Of a stretch of 43,562 nt of DNA, positions 31,309 through 38,955 are shown piece by piece. This DNA is from Sulfurimonas sp. GTDB lineage: Bacteria; Campylobacterota; Campylobacteria; Campylobacterales; Sulfurimonadaceae. A program made the translations under genes and the position numbers. The stretch is from NCBI RefSeq assembly GCF_023229105.1, contig NZ_JALNZY010000007.1, positions 1 to 43,562 of the forward strand, in the 5' to 3' direction. How positions within the stretch are numbered: the first letter of the stretch is position 1; every line of letters begins with the position of its first letter. Under the pieces are notes generated by a model. That model saw nothing but the letters and a program-made list of their open reading frames with translations. It ran no database searches and was not told the origin of the DNA.

Positions 31309-32697
31309 TTAAGGTTGTCTAGTCAAAATATTCATACTAACTAGATTTTTTAGTAACTCAGCATCTTCATCATAGTTTTGCTGATATTTACCAAGTCTCA
31401 ATGAACTAAAGATAGGCTTTCCTATAATAATTCTACCCTCAGCTTCATCTTTTTTAGTTTTAATGCCCCATGTGTTGTGAAATACAACAATTTCATCATT
31501 GTAAGTGCCCACATAAAGAACAACATGTCCTTTTTTATACAGAAGCGTCTCAAAAGGAACACCTCTCTCCTTTATGACTCTTATCTTCTCATCATCATAT
31601 AAATTTTTTAAAGAGACGACACTGCCTATTTTACTCTGTTGATACGAGTTTCTAGGTAGCCATATACCAAACGGCACAAACATATCTCTAAGCATTGATG
31701 AGCAGTCTCTTTGCTCATACATTCCGCCCCATCCATAGTTTGTTTTTGAGACCTCCTTGACTATGGAAATAAGATTTTCTCTACCTAGTTTAAGTATCTC
31801 TTTTGTTGCTATATTTTTTGATATTTTGGATTTTAAAAAGAGTGGTTTTGAATTTTTATACGAGGAAACAGCTAAAACAGTATATGTCTCTTCATCTTCA
31901 GAGATAAGCGCAAACATCATGCCTATTTTTGATTTAAATAAAAAATGACCCTCACTGTCGTAAAGAGATTCATTCTCCTTAACGATTGCTACCTGCTTTG
32001 CTTTTTGCCACTTAGCAACTTCTTCCTCGGTTAGAACTACAAGCTCATCAGATTTTAACCATCCTGATGCATAACTGCTAAATACAAATGCCCACTCCTT
32101 ATCTTTTGTATAGTGTGAGATAAAAAGAGGCTCATTCGCATGTATGGAGCTGTTTTGAAGATAGTCAAAAGGGAAACCCTCTCCTGCTGCTGTAGGATCT
32201 CTCAAGAGAGGTCTTATCGTTGGAAAAGCTCTCATGTTGCTATATTTTAGAGTTAATGCTTTTTTATTTACACTTGCATATGCCTCAAAATTTGCGTTTT
32301 TAATCATCTCATCAAAAAAACTCTTCTCTAAAAGCTGAAGATTTTCTCCATAACTTTTGTTAAATGAGAATGATGCAAAGGGCCACATTGCAGACTTTAA
32401 ATCCTCTTTTGGTTTATCAATATTCCATACACTAAAATAGTTTTGTTCATATTTTTTTTGAATATCATAAATAGTTGAATTTTCATCTATATTCTTTGCA
32501 AAATAGCTTACATCTTGAGGAATATTGAGTAAGTCAAATATCTCTATATCTCTTTTTTTTGATTTTTCCACAGGCTTGTTGAGCGACTTTGTTAGTGTTA
32601 TTTTATCTTCAACTTTAACTTCAACCTCCGACTCAACTCTCTTTGACGTACAGCCTGCCAACAGAAGAATTGATAACATTAAAAAAATATATCTCAC
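31309..32697 (-). CDS. NlpC/P60 peptidase lipoprotein with SH3-like domains
   Basis: From GTG 32697 (AAAGG eight bases upstream) the protein is 462 aa with a clean lipoprotein signal MRYIFLMLSILLLAGC, Cys16. Further upstream in-frame TTG starts are possible but give an odd N terminus. An N-terminal stabilising region and SH3b-like domains (about 60-290) are followed by the C40 peptidase domain, with catalytic Cys332 in DCSSMLRDMF, His391 in GHVVLYVG and a third polar residue at His407 in VFHNTWG. It is probably a gamma-D-Glu-diamino acid endopeptidase cutting peptidoglycan stem peptides. It lies 13 bases after the S24 repressor gene. Confidence 0.88.
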   Translation of the reverse strand: MRYIFLMLSILLLAGCTSKRVESEVEVKVEDKITLTKSLNKPVEKSKKRDIEIFDLLNIPQDVSYFAKNIDENSTIYDIQKKYEQNYFSVWNIDKPKEDLKSAMWPFASFSFNKSYGENLQLLEKSFFDEMIKNANFEAYASVNKKALTLKYSNMRAFPTIRPLLRDPTAAGEGFPFDYLQNSSIHANEPLFISHYTKDKEWAFVFSSYASGWLKSDELVVLTEEEVAKWQKAKQVAIVKENESLYDSEGHFLFKSKIGMMFALISEDEETYTVLAVSSYKNSKPLFLKSKISKNIATKEILKLGRENLISIVKEVSKTNYGWGGMYEQRDCSSMLRDMFVPFGIWLPRNSYQQSKIGSVVSLKNLYDDEKIRVIKERGVPFETLLYKKGHVVLYVGTYNDEIVVFHNTWGIKTKKDEAEGRIIIGKPIFSSLRLGKYQQNYDEDAELLKNLVSMNILTRQP

Positions 32698-32710
32698 AGC
32701 CAAAACCTTT

Positions 32711-33370
32711 TTAATCAACGCTTCCAAATCTACTGACTACTCTTCCTATTACCTCTATTTCAGATGGGTCTAGCGTCTGAGTGGAGTAAACTTGATTGTC
32801 GGATATTATATCTATTTTTCCGTCAATTCTTTTTTGTACTCTCTTTATAAACAGTCCGGCTTCTGTTCTTATAGTAAAGATTCCGCCTCTTTGCAGATCC
32901 GTCTTGCTTCTGTTTATAAAAACTATATCATTGTAACTAAAGGTAGGTTCCATGGAGTCTCCAGACACATTTATAGCCTCTATATACTTTAGCTCCCTCT
33001 CCCCTCCGAGCATTAGTGCAAACTCATGCGGAATCTCGATTCCTTGCATCTCCTCTTCCTCGGCATCTGCTCCACCGCCAGCAGACGCATTGACCCCTCC
33101 AAAGTATTTAATCATAAAAAATCTGTTTGTTGCTTCAACAAGACTCTCAGGAGATTGCCCGTAGAGCATCCAGTTTATAGATATAGATTTTGTTGCACAA
33201 AAGTCTAAAAGTTCATCGAAAGGAATTTTATTTCTTTTTTTCATAGTCGCAAAATTCATCTGAGAAACTCCCAAAATATCTGCAACATCCTTGTCGTATA
33301 TCTTCTTGTTCTTAAACTCCGTAGAAACAATATTTTTTATCTCTTCTATAATTTCTAGAAAATTTTTCAT
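32711..33370 (-). CDS. S24-family (CI/LexA-like) repressor with N-terminal HTH
   Basis: A 219-aa transcriptional regulator. The N-terminal HTH covers about residues 22-70 (DKDVADILGVSQMNFATMKKRNKIP). A Gly/Ala-acidic linker contains a probable self-cleavage bond Ala97-Gly98 in NASAGGG. The C-terminal S24 peptidase domain has Ser139 in SGDSMEPTF and Lys176 in LFIKRVQ as the catalytic pair. The layout is that of phage CI-type repressors, not true LexA (no winged LexA N terminus). It has a strong sigma-70 promoter and sits next to a probable operator, so autoregulation is likely. It is cotranscribed with the NlpC/P60 lipoprotein gene. Confidence 0.9.
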   Translation of the reverse strand: MKNFLEIIEEIKNIVSTEFKNKKIYDKDVADILGVSQMNFATMKKRNKIPFDELLDFCATKSISINWMLYGQSPESLVEATNRFFMIKYFGGVNASAGGGADAEEEEMQGIEIPHEFALMLGGERELKYIEAINVSGDSMEPTFSYNDIVFINRSKTDLQRGGIFTIRTEAGLFIKRVQKRIDGKIDIISDNQVYSTQTLDPSEIEVIGRVVSRFGSVD

Positions 33371-33399
33371 CTCGCTTCCTTTATGCCAACTTTTAAAAT

Positions 33400-33428
33400 A
33401 TTATATTTGATTTTTGCAATTTAGTCAA
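33400..33428 (-). promoter_or_regulatory. Sigma-70 promoter of the S24 repressor gene
   Basis: On the minus strand, TTGACT (33423-33428) is followed by 17 bases and TATAAT (33400-33405). This is the only near-consensus -35/-10 pair I noticed in the window. The predicted start is near 33393, about 23 bases before the ATG, with AAAGGAAG as RBS. Confidence 0.72.
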
Positions 33429-33449
33429 AGTTTATATGACAAAATGCAA
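33414..33449. promoter_or_regulatory. Probable operator: imperfect inverted repeat over the repressor -35 box
   Basis: Left arm TTGCAATTTAGTC (33414-33426) and right arm GACAAAATGCAA (33438-33449), separated by 11 bases. The right arm's reverse complement, TTGCATTTTGTC, differs from the left arm by one extra base and one substitution. The left arm covers part of the repressor's -35 box. The other side faces the 27-aa peptide gene. Confidence 0.5.
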
Positions 33450-33508
33450 TATTTTTTATATAAATATGAAATTATGTGTAAAATTTGGAAAAATTAAAGG
33501 ATTTTTAT

Positions 33509-33592
33509 ATGACACTTGTAGTAAAAAATGTACAAAGTATGTTGGAGAAATTTGAAGAAACACTAGAGAAGTGGGCTAAAAAAGTTTTTTAA
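33509..33592 (+). CDS. Possible 27-aa peptide
   Basis: A short frame beginning MTLVVKNVQSMLEKFEETLE and ending KWAKKVF. It has AAAGGA seven bases upstream of ATG and TAAAAT with an extended TGTG (33479-33484) as a candidate -10 box. The predicted peptide is an amphipathic helix with mixed charge. It is divergent from the S24 repressor across the probable operator, the position a small repressor-controlled gene would take. Its stop overlaps the stop of the convergent 46-aa protein gene by four bases. No family is known to me; it may not be translated. Confidence 0.4.
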   Translation: MTLVVKNVQSMLEKFEETLEKWAKKVF

Positions 33593-33729
33593 AGACCATT
33601 CTCTTTATCTTTTAGCTTTTTTTCATCAGCTTCTCTTTGTGCAAACTTATTTTTATGGTAACCGCCAAAGACAAAAACCATAAAAAGTATAAAAAGTATA
33701 GCCATAATAATATCTATATATTCCTTCAT
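33589..33729 (-). CDS. Small single-pass membrane protein (46 aa)
   Basis: A 46-residue frame with an N-terminal membrane helix (DIIMAILFILFMVFVFGG) and a charged tail (KNKFAQREADEKKLKDKE). The start overlaps the trmL stop as ATGA, with AAGGAGA eight bases upstream, so it is almost certainly translated with trmL at the end of the leu-purU operon. A small hydrophobic protein (Cj0786) lies near purU in C. jejuni as I recall; I cannot confirm homology. The function is unknown. Confidence 0.72.
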   Translation of the reverse strand: MKEYIDIIMAILFILFMVFVFGGYHKNKFAQREADEKKLKDKENGL

Positions 33730-34199
33730 CTGTTCTCCTTAAAGATTGTATAGTTTTGTTTTATTGCTTCATAAAGCACTATTCCTGTACTTATAGCCAA
33801 ATTTAGACTTCTGCCCTCTTTAGTCATAGGTATAGTTATGTTTTGCTCCTTGTGGGCATCTAAAATATCTTCGGGTATCCCTGCTGTTTCACTTCCAAAA
33901 AAAATATAATTACCCTTTTTAAACTCTGCCTCAAAGTATGGTTTATCAGTTTTTGTAGTAGCAAAATAGGCATTGTCGGATATTTTATTATTTTGGAAAA
34001 AATGCTCTAAACTCTCCCAGACATGCAGGTCTAACTTATGCCAATAGTCAAGTCCTGCACGTCTTACAGCTTTTTCATCAATATCAAAAGCAATAGGTTT
34101 GATGATATGCAAAGATGCACCGGCATTTACGCATAAACGCCCTATTGCACCGGTATTGTTTGGTATTTGTGGGTTTACTAAAACAAGGTTAAACAACAC
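33726..34199 (-). CDS. trmL: tRNA (cytidine/uridine-34 2'-O)-methyltransferase TrmL
   Basis: SPOUT-class (SpoU) methyltransferase acting on the wobble base of tRNA-Leu. The 157-aa length is right for TrmL. Conserved blocks are LVNPQIPNNTGAIGRLCVNAG at the N terminus, RRAGLDYWHKLDLHVWESLE, FGSETAGIPEDIL (trefoil knot), and IPMTKEGRSLNLAISTGIVLYE (SAM site). The start is GTG at 34199, sharing one base with the purU stop, with AGGGAT close upstream. Confidence 0.93.
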   Translation of the reverse strand: MLFNLVLVNPQIPNNTGAIGRLCVNAGASLHIIKPIAFDIDEKAVRRAGLDYWHKLDLHVWESLEHFFQNNKISDNAYFATTKTDKPYFEAEFKKGNYIFFGSETAGIPEDILDAHKEQNITIPMTKEGRSLNLAISTGIVLYEAIKQNYTIFKENR

Positions 34200-35041
34200 T
34201 ATCCCTGAAAAATAACGGTTTTATTTGCATATACAAAAATTCTATCTTCTAGCGCAAGTTTAAGCGCTCTAGAGAGAACAACTTTTTCAACATCTTTGCC
34301 TAAACGCTGCATATCCCTCCACCCATAGGCATGATCGACATGTATAACCTCTTGAGCAATAATCGGACCTTCATCAAGGTTGTTATTCACAAAATGTGAA
34401 GTTGCACCTATGATTTTCACACCCCTTTCATGTGCCTGTTTATAGGGGTTTGCTCCAATAAAAGCCGGTAAAAATGAGTGATGGATATTAATAATTTTTT
34501 TTTCATAAACTTCTACAAACTGAGGCGTTAACACTCTCATATATTTTGCCAAAACGATATAATCTATCGCTTTAAATTTAGTTAAGTGCTCAAGTATTTT
34601 ATCTTCATGCTCTTCTCTGCTTAAATCAACATGAGAGATGCAGACAAAAGGGATATTAAATCTAGACACAAGGGATTCTAAATCGCTGTAGTTTGATATT
34701 ACGGCTAATATATTTGCCTCTAATTCTCCAGCCTCATGCCTGATTAAAATATCGCCTAAGGCATGCATCTCCTTTGTTGCCATTATAATTATATTTTTAT
34801 CTTGAGGGGCAATTACGTCAATATTTGCATTTTCGGGCATAATATCGCTGATGAGCTTATGGAGTTTTTCTAAAGTTATATCACCTTCAACAACGCTTCT
34901 CATAAAAAATTTATTATTCTCTTTGTCAACAAATTCGCTATTTGAGAGAATATTCATATCGTTTTGATAAAAAACGGAAGAGACTTTATAAACAAGACCT
35001 TTTTCATCATTTGCATCTATCAGGACTCTGTACTGGCTCAT
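34199..35041 (-). CDS. purU: Formyltetrahydrofolate deformylase
   Basis: Hydrolyses 10-formyl-THF to formate and THF, balancing one-carbon pools and supplying formate. The 280-aa protein has an N-terminal ACT domain (about residues 1-80; YRVLIDANDEKGLVYKVSSV) and a C-terminal formyl-transferase fold (about 85-275), with NIHHSFLPAFIGANPYKQAHERG and GATSHFVNNNLDEGPII carrying the catalytic His and Asp region. It overlaps the CiaD-like gene by four bases (ATGA) and trmL by one. Confidence 0.95.
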   Translation of the reverse strand: MSQYRVLIDANDEKGLVYKVSSVFYQNDMNILSNSEFVDKENNKFFMRSVVEGDITLEKLHKLISDIMPENANIDVIAPQDKNIIIMATKEMHALGDILIRHEAGELEANILAVISNYSDLESLVSRFNIPFVCISHVDLSREEHEDKILEHLTKFKAIDYIVLAKYMRVLTPQFVEVYEKKIINIHHSFLPAFIGANPYKQAHERGVKIIGATSHFVNNNLDEGPIIAQEVIHVDHAYGWRDMQRLGKDVEKVVLSRALKLALEDRIFVYANKTVIFQG

Positions 35042-35397
35042 ATTTGACTACCTCTTTGTATCTCTTCAACTCTTGAGTCAATAGTAACGAGCATATACTC
35101 TAAAAAATTAAGCGTCATATCTATTTTGGCCTCTATATTTGTATTGTTTGGAGCCTGAAAACCTTCAAAAAGCACAAGCAATCTCTCTCTTGTCGATTTT
35201 AAAAAGAGTATCTCGCTGTTTACATTCCGTTCGTCTTTTGAAGCAGAGCTCTCTTCGCTTTGAACTTCTAGCTCAAGCTCTTTTTTGCTTTTCTCTTGAG
35301 CATCTTGGATATGCTTTATATTATCTATCATCTTTTTTTCAGGTTTCACATTTTCCATCTCTGCTAAAGTTGAGAGAATTACATCTTTTAGTTCCAT
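35038..35397 (-). CDS. CiaD-like domain protein
   Basis: A 119-aa cytoplasmic-looking protein with no signal peptide. A charged, variable N-terminal half (MELKDVILSTLAEMENVK and a run of Gln, Glu, Ser, Lys) precedes a conserved helical C-terminal half: SEILFLKSTRERLLVLFEGF, then IEAKIDMTLNFLEYMLVTID. I associate this end with the CiaD family, named for the C. jejuni invasion antigen (Cj0788), which also lies close to purU in that genome as I recall. I use ATG 35397 with AAAGGTGG upstream; GTG 35412 is an alternative. Confidence 0.68.
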   Translation of the reverse strand: MELKDVILSTLAEMENVKPEKKMIDNIKHIQDAQEKSKKELELEVQSEESSASKDERNVNSEILFLKSTRERLLVLFEGFQAPNNTNIEAKIDMTLNFLEYMLVTIDSRVEEIQRGSQI

Positions 35398-35636
35398 AAC
35401 TTTAATAGCCACCTTTCAAATTCATTAAACTCAATCTCTTCTTCCATCTTTACAAAATACTCTTTCATCTGAGTATTTACATTTAAAAACTTCTTTCTCA
35501 TGCCAGAGAGTCTTCGTATGGCAATTTTAGCATCAATGTTAGAGGGCTCTTTTTTTAGTATCTCTTTATAGATTTCAAGCGCCTCTTCTTTTAATCCTTG
35601 CAACTCATAAATATTTGCTAAAGTTAGTGTCTTCAT
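35388..35636 (-). CDS. Small TPR-like protein
   Basis: An 82-aa protein. Residues 1-37 form a tetratricopeptide-like helix pair (LANIYELQGLKEEALEIYKEIL, then KEPSNIDAKIAIRRL). The C-terminal part is amphipathic with an acidic and aromatic end (EFNEFERWLLKLWN). It probably acts as a protein-interaction module. The start overlaps the leuB stop by four bases, and its end overlaps the CiaD-like gene, so all are in one operon. The role may be tied to its CiaD-like neighbour; this is inference from position only. Confidence 0.75.
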   Translation of the reverse strand: MKTLTLANIYELQGLKEEALEIYKEILKKEPSNIDAKIAIRRLSGMRKKFLNVNTQMKEYFVKMEEEIEFNEFERWLLKLWN

Positions 35637-36700
35637 TTCGCCGCATAATTAGCAATTATAGAACCCATCTCACTTGTAGAACAAACTTCTTTAGCATCAT
35701 ATTGTGCCAAATCTTTTGTTCTGTAGCCCTCTTTTAGTGCTCTTTTTACGGCAGCATCTATCTTGTCTGCTGCATTATCTTCGCCAAGAGCGTATCTTAG
35801 CATCATCGAAGCTGAGGAGATAGTTGCAATAGGATTTGCAATTCCTTGACCTGCGATATCAGGTGCAGAACCGTGAATAGGCTCATAAACACCTATCTTA
35901 GCCCCAACGGAAGCCGAGGGAAGAAGACCTATCGAGCCTGATAGCATACTAGCCTCATCGCTTAAAATATCACCAAAAATATTTCCCGTAAGAATTACGT
36001 CAAACTGCCTAGGGTCGCGGATAAGCTGCATCGCTGCGTTATCTACATACATGTGAGAGAGTTCAATTTCTGGATACTCTTTTGAGACATCAATGACCAC
36101 ATCTCTCCAAAGTTGCGATACATCCAAAACATTTGCTTTGTCAACCGAGCAGACTCTTTTGCTTCTTGTCATGGCAATCTTAAATGCTTGATGCGCGATT
36201 CTGACTATCTCATCACGAGTATAGACCATAGTGTTCCAGCCTCTGTTTTCATCACGCCCTTTTGGTTCCCCAAAGTAGATTCCACCGATAAGCTCACGAA
36301 CAACCATCAAGTCAACGCCCTTAACGACTTCCGCCTTAAGTGATGAAGCATTCACAAGTTCATCATATACAACTGCAGGGCGCAGGTTTGCATAAACACC
36401 AAGCTCTTTTCTAAATCGTAAAAGCCCGCTTTCAGGTCGTTTTTCACGGGGAAGATTATCCCATTTTTCTCCGCCGATTGCACCAAAGAGTACCGCATCA
36501 CTGTTTAATGATATGTTGATAGTCTCTTGTGGAAGAGGATCACCGGTAATATCATAAGCGCAACCGCCCATTAAAGCCTCTTCGTAAGAGAACTCTATAT
36601 CACAGCATGATGCTACGGCATCTAAAACCTTTACAGCTTCATCTATAATTTCAGGACCTATGCCATCACCTTTTATTAATGCAATTTTATACGTTTTCAT
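35633..36700 (-). CDS. leuB: 3-isopropylmalate dehydrogenase
   Basis: NAD-dependent oxidative decarboxylase in leucine biosynthesis. The 355-aa protein has the start IALIKGDGIGPEI, the substrate-binding arginine cluster (LRFRKELGVYANLRP), VVRELIGGIYFGEP, VDKANVLDVSQLWRDVV, the metal-Asp segment GNIFGDILSDEASML, and the NAD loop PIHGSAPDIAGQGIANP. It overlaps leuD by one base. leuA and leuC are not in the window. Confidence 0.96.
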   Translation of the reverse strand: MKTYKIALIKGDGIGPEIIDEAVKVLDAVASCCDIEFSYEEALMGGCAYDITGDPLPQETINISLNSDAVLFGAIGGEKWDNLPREKRPESGLLRFRKELGVYANLRPAVVYDELVNASSLKAEVVKGVDLMVVRELIGGIYFGEPKGRDENRGWNTMVYTRDEIVRIAHQAFKIAMTRSKRVCSVDKANVLDVSQLWRDVVIDVSKEYPEIELSHMYVDNAAMQLIRDPRQFDVILTGNIFGDILSDEASMLSGSIGLLPSASVGAKIGVYEPIHGSAPDIAGQGIANPIATISSASMMLRYALGEDNAADKIDAAVKRALKEGYRTKDLAQYDAKEVCSTSEMGSIIANYAAK

Positions 36701-37203
36701 TATTTACCTTTAATCTCGTTTTGTGCAAAATTCATAAGTCCGCCGGCATCTATAAGCTCTTGCATAAATGCGGGAATTGGGGTAAAACTATATGTTTTGC
36801 CTGATGTTTTGTTTATAATAGTTCCATTATTCATATCTATACTTATCTCATCGCCCTCTGCTATCTCTGCGCTCTCTTTAAGCTCAAATATAGGAAGTCC
36901 CATGTTAAACGAGTTTCTATAGAAAATTCTTGCAAAAGTAGGAGCAATAACTGCTGCAACACCGGCAGCTTTTAGAGCAATTGGAGCGTGTTCGCGAGAA
37001 CTGCCGCAGCCAAAATTCTCATCCGCAACTATCACGTCGCCTCTGCTCATCTTATTTACAAATTCAGGATCAGCATCTTCCATGACATGTTTTGCCAACT
37101 CTTCGGGCACCGAGGTACTTAAATAACGAGCTGCTATGATTAAATCTGTGTCGATATCTTTGCCAAATCTCCAAACTTTTCCGTTAATATTTGCTTTTTG
37201 CAT
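36700..37203 (-). CDS. leuD: 3-isopropylmalate dehydratase small subunit
   Basis: Small subunit of the isopropylmalate isomerase, swivel domain only; it partners the Fe-S large subunit LeuC, which is not in this window. The 167-aa length and sequence (GKDIDTDLIIAARYLST, then DENFGCGSSREHAPIALKAAG) fit the short archaeal-like LeuD class rather than the 200-aa enterobacterial form. It is first gene of the operon with TATAAT at 37242-37247 and a TAGGA RBS. Confidence 0.94.
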   Translation of the reverse strand: MQKANINGKVWRFGKDIDTDLIIAARYLSTSVPEELAKHVMEDADPEFVNKMSRGDVIVADENFGCGSSREHAPIALKAAGVAAVIAPTFARIFYRNSFNMGLPIFELKESAEIAEGDEISIDMNNGTIINKTSGKTYSFTPIPAFMQELIDAGGLMNFAQNEIKGK

Positions 37204-37241
37204 TATAGATTCCTAACTATTTGTTGTAAATTAATTTTGCG

Positions 37242-37247
37242 ATTATA
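37242..37247 (-). promoter_or_regulatory. -10 box for leuD-leuB-TPR-CiaD-like-purU-trmL
   Basis: TATAAT preceded by GGG on the minus strand, 38 bases before the leuD ATG. It probably drives the whole overlapping seven-gene set down to 33589. I see no leader-peptide leucine run or attenuator in the 80-base leader region. Confidence 0.6.
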
Positions 37248-37284
37248 CCCAAAATGAGATTTTAGTTTTATAAAGAGCTTTTTG

Positions 37285-38814
37285 CTACTTTTTTAATCTA
37301 AGCTCATAGAGATCTTCTCTTCTGTCTTTTAGGTTTGTAACTCCACCGAATGTATGAAGCTCTTTTAAAAGATCCAAATCAACATCAGCAACAAGAATCA
37401 TCTCCGTATTTGGTGTTGATTCTGCCTTGATGCCGTTTGAAGGAAATGCAAAATCACATGGTGTAAATACTGCTGATTGCGCATACTGTATATCCATGTT
37501 GCTGACTTTTGGCAGATTTCCTACACATCCGGCAATTGCAACATAGCACTCATTTTCTATTGCTCTTGCTTGCGAGCAGATTCTGACTCTTGAGTATCCA
37601 TTTTGTGTATCTGTTAAAAATGGGACAAAAAGTATCTCCATTCCCTCTTTAGCTAGCAATCTACCAAGTTCTGGAAATTCAGCATCATAGCAGATAAGCA
37701 CTCCTATCTTTCCGCAATCGGTATTGAATGTTTTTATCTCATTAGAGCCTTTTAGCCCCCAGATTCTCTCCTCATCGGGAGTTACATGTATCTTAGAATA
37801 CTTCTCAACCGTTCCATCACGCCTACATAAAAATCCGACATTATAAAGATGCCCATCAACCAGTTCCGGCATACTTCCAGTTATAATATTTATGTTATAC
37901 GATATAGCCAGTTTTGAGAACTCATCGCTAAATCTCTGAGTATAACCTGCCAACTCTCTAATAGCTTCTGCTTCATTTAGATGATTATATTTTGACATGA
38001 GTGGCGCATTAAAAAACTCTGGAAAAAGTGCAAAATCACTTCTGTAGTTAGAGACTGCATTTATAAAATATTCTGCCTGCTCAAGCACCTCTTTTATGTC
38101 ATTATACGGTCTTACTTGCCACTGAATTAGCCCAAGTCTTATAACTGTTTTTTGCGTTAGCGGATTTTTCTTTGGTTGCGTATAATAGATATTATTCCAT
38201 CCCAAAATTGCTGCATATTCGCAACTCTCCATATCCCCTTCGAGATAATTTTTCACTATACGCCTGACATTAAAATCATTTGAGAGTTGAAAATTAAGCA
38301 CGGGGTCATCAATCTCTTTTTCTTTAACTTTTTGTATATATTCTCTTGCAGAGAGCTCTTTTGAGTATTTTGCGTAGTTAGGCAATCTTCCTCCAAAAAT
38401 TATCCCTTTTAGATTAAGCTCTTCACATAGCTCTTTTCTATAATCGTACAATCTTCTTCCAAGTCTTAATCCACGGTATTTTTTACTAACAAACACATCA
38501 ACTCCGTAAAGGATGTTACCAAGCGGGTTAAATGTGTCAAAAGTATAATTTTTCGTTATCTCTTTATATGTATGCGTATCTTCAAATTTATCATAATTCA
38601 CAATCATACTCAGGGCAAAACCGGCAAACTCCCCATCTATTTTTATACCTACCTGCCCTTTTGGAAATTTATTGATTAAAATAGCAAGCTCTTCCTTGCT
38701 CCATGTGGAGTCTTTAAGATGTCTATACTCATCTTTCATAAGTTCTGCTACGGCTTCATGGTCTTCTATTGCTAGATAGTTTAATTCAATTTTCTCTATA
38801 TTTTTTAAATTCAT
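37285..38814 (-). CDS. GNAT acetyltransferase-nitrilase fusion protein
   Basis: A 509-aa bifunctional protein. Residues 10-165 are a RimI-like GNAT domain, with the acetyl-CoA loop RGLRLGRRL at about 114-122. Residues 222-505 are a carbon-nitrogen hydrolase domain with the full triad: Glu266 in LFPEFF, Lys341 in YSKIHVTPDEE and Cys375 in LICYDAEFPE. This fusion is a described nitrilase-superfamily branch found in many bacteria; its natural amide or nitrile substrate is unknown. It is monocistronic with a -10 box at 38848-38853 and TTAGGA before ATG. Confidence 0.93.
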   Translation of the reverse strand: MNLKNIEKIELNYLAIEDHEAVAELMKDEYRHLKDSTWSKEELAILINKFPKGQVGIKIDGEFAGFALSMIVNYDKFEDTHTYKEITKNYTFDTFNPLGNILYGVDVFVSKKYRGLRLGRRLYDYRKELCEELNLKGIIFGGRLPNYAKYSKELSAREYIQKVKEKEIDDPVLNFQLSNDFNVRRIVKNYLEGDMESCEYAAILGWNNIYYTQPKKNPLTQKTVIRLGLIQWQVRPYNDIKEVLEQAEYFINAVSNYRSDFALFPEFFNAPLMSKYNHLNEAEAIRELAGYTQRFSDEFSKLAISYNINIITGSMPELVDGHLYNVGFLCRRDGTVEKYSKIHVTPDEERIWGLKGSNEIKTFNTDCGKIGVLICYDAEFPELGRLLAKEGMEILFVPFLTDTQNGYSRVRICSQARAIENECYVAIAGCVGNLPKVSNMDIQYAQSAVFTPCDFAFPSNGIKAESTPNTEMILVADVDLDLLKELHTFGGVTNLKDRREDLYELRLKK

Positions 38815-38847
38815 AAAAATTCCTAATTTTATACTCTACTTTTTCAT

Positions 38848-38853
38848 ATTATA
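38848..38853 (-). promoter_or_regulatory. -10 box for the GNAT-nitrilase gene
   Basis: TATAAT on the minus strand, 33 bases before the ATG at 38814, followed by TTAGGA as RBS. The remaining 100 bases up to the flgG stop show no clear terminator. Confidence 0.55.
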
Positions 38854-38955
38854 GTAGTAATTGTACTAAAAGTAGTTTGATGTTTTGCTAATTGGCAGAC
38901 AAAGAGAAGACTACGACTTAATATCACTTAGTATCAAGCCGTATTTAAGAGTTTA

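Noticed and set aside
32711..33370. True LexA.
   Set aside because: The N terminus is a CI-type HTH with a long linker, not the LexA winged helix, and no SOS genes or LexA boxes are seen.
27207..33729. A defence island or prophage remnant, suggested by the HTH, S24, ankyrin and small-protein genes.
   Set aside because: No integrase, phage structural gene, nuclease, toxin effector or attachment repeat is present, and housekeeping genes (dapD) are interspersed.
37204..37284. A leucine leader peptide or T-box ahead of leuD.
   Set aside because: No Leu-codon run, small frame with RBS or terminator hairpin is visible in this short leader.
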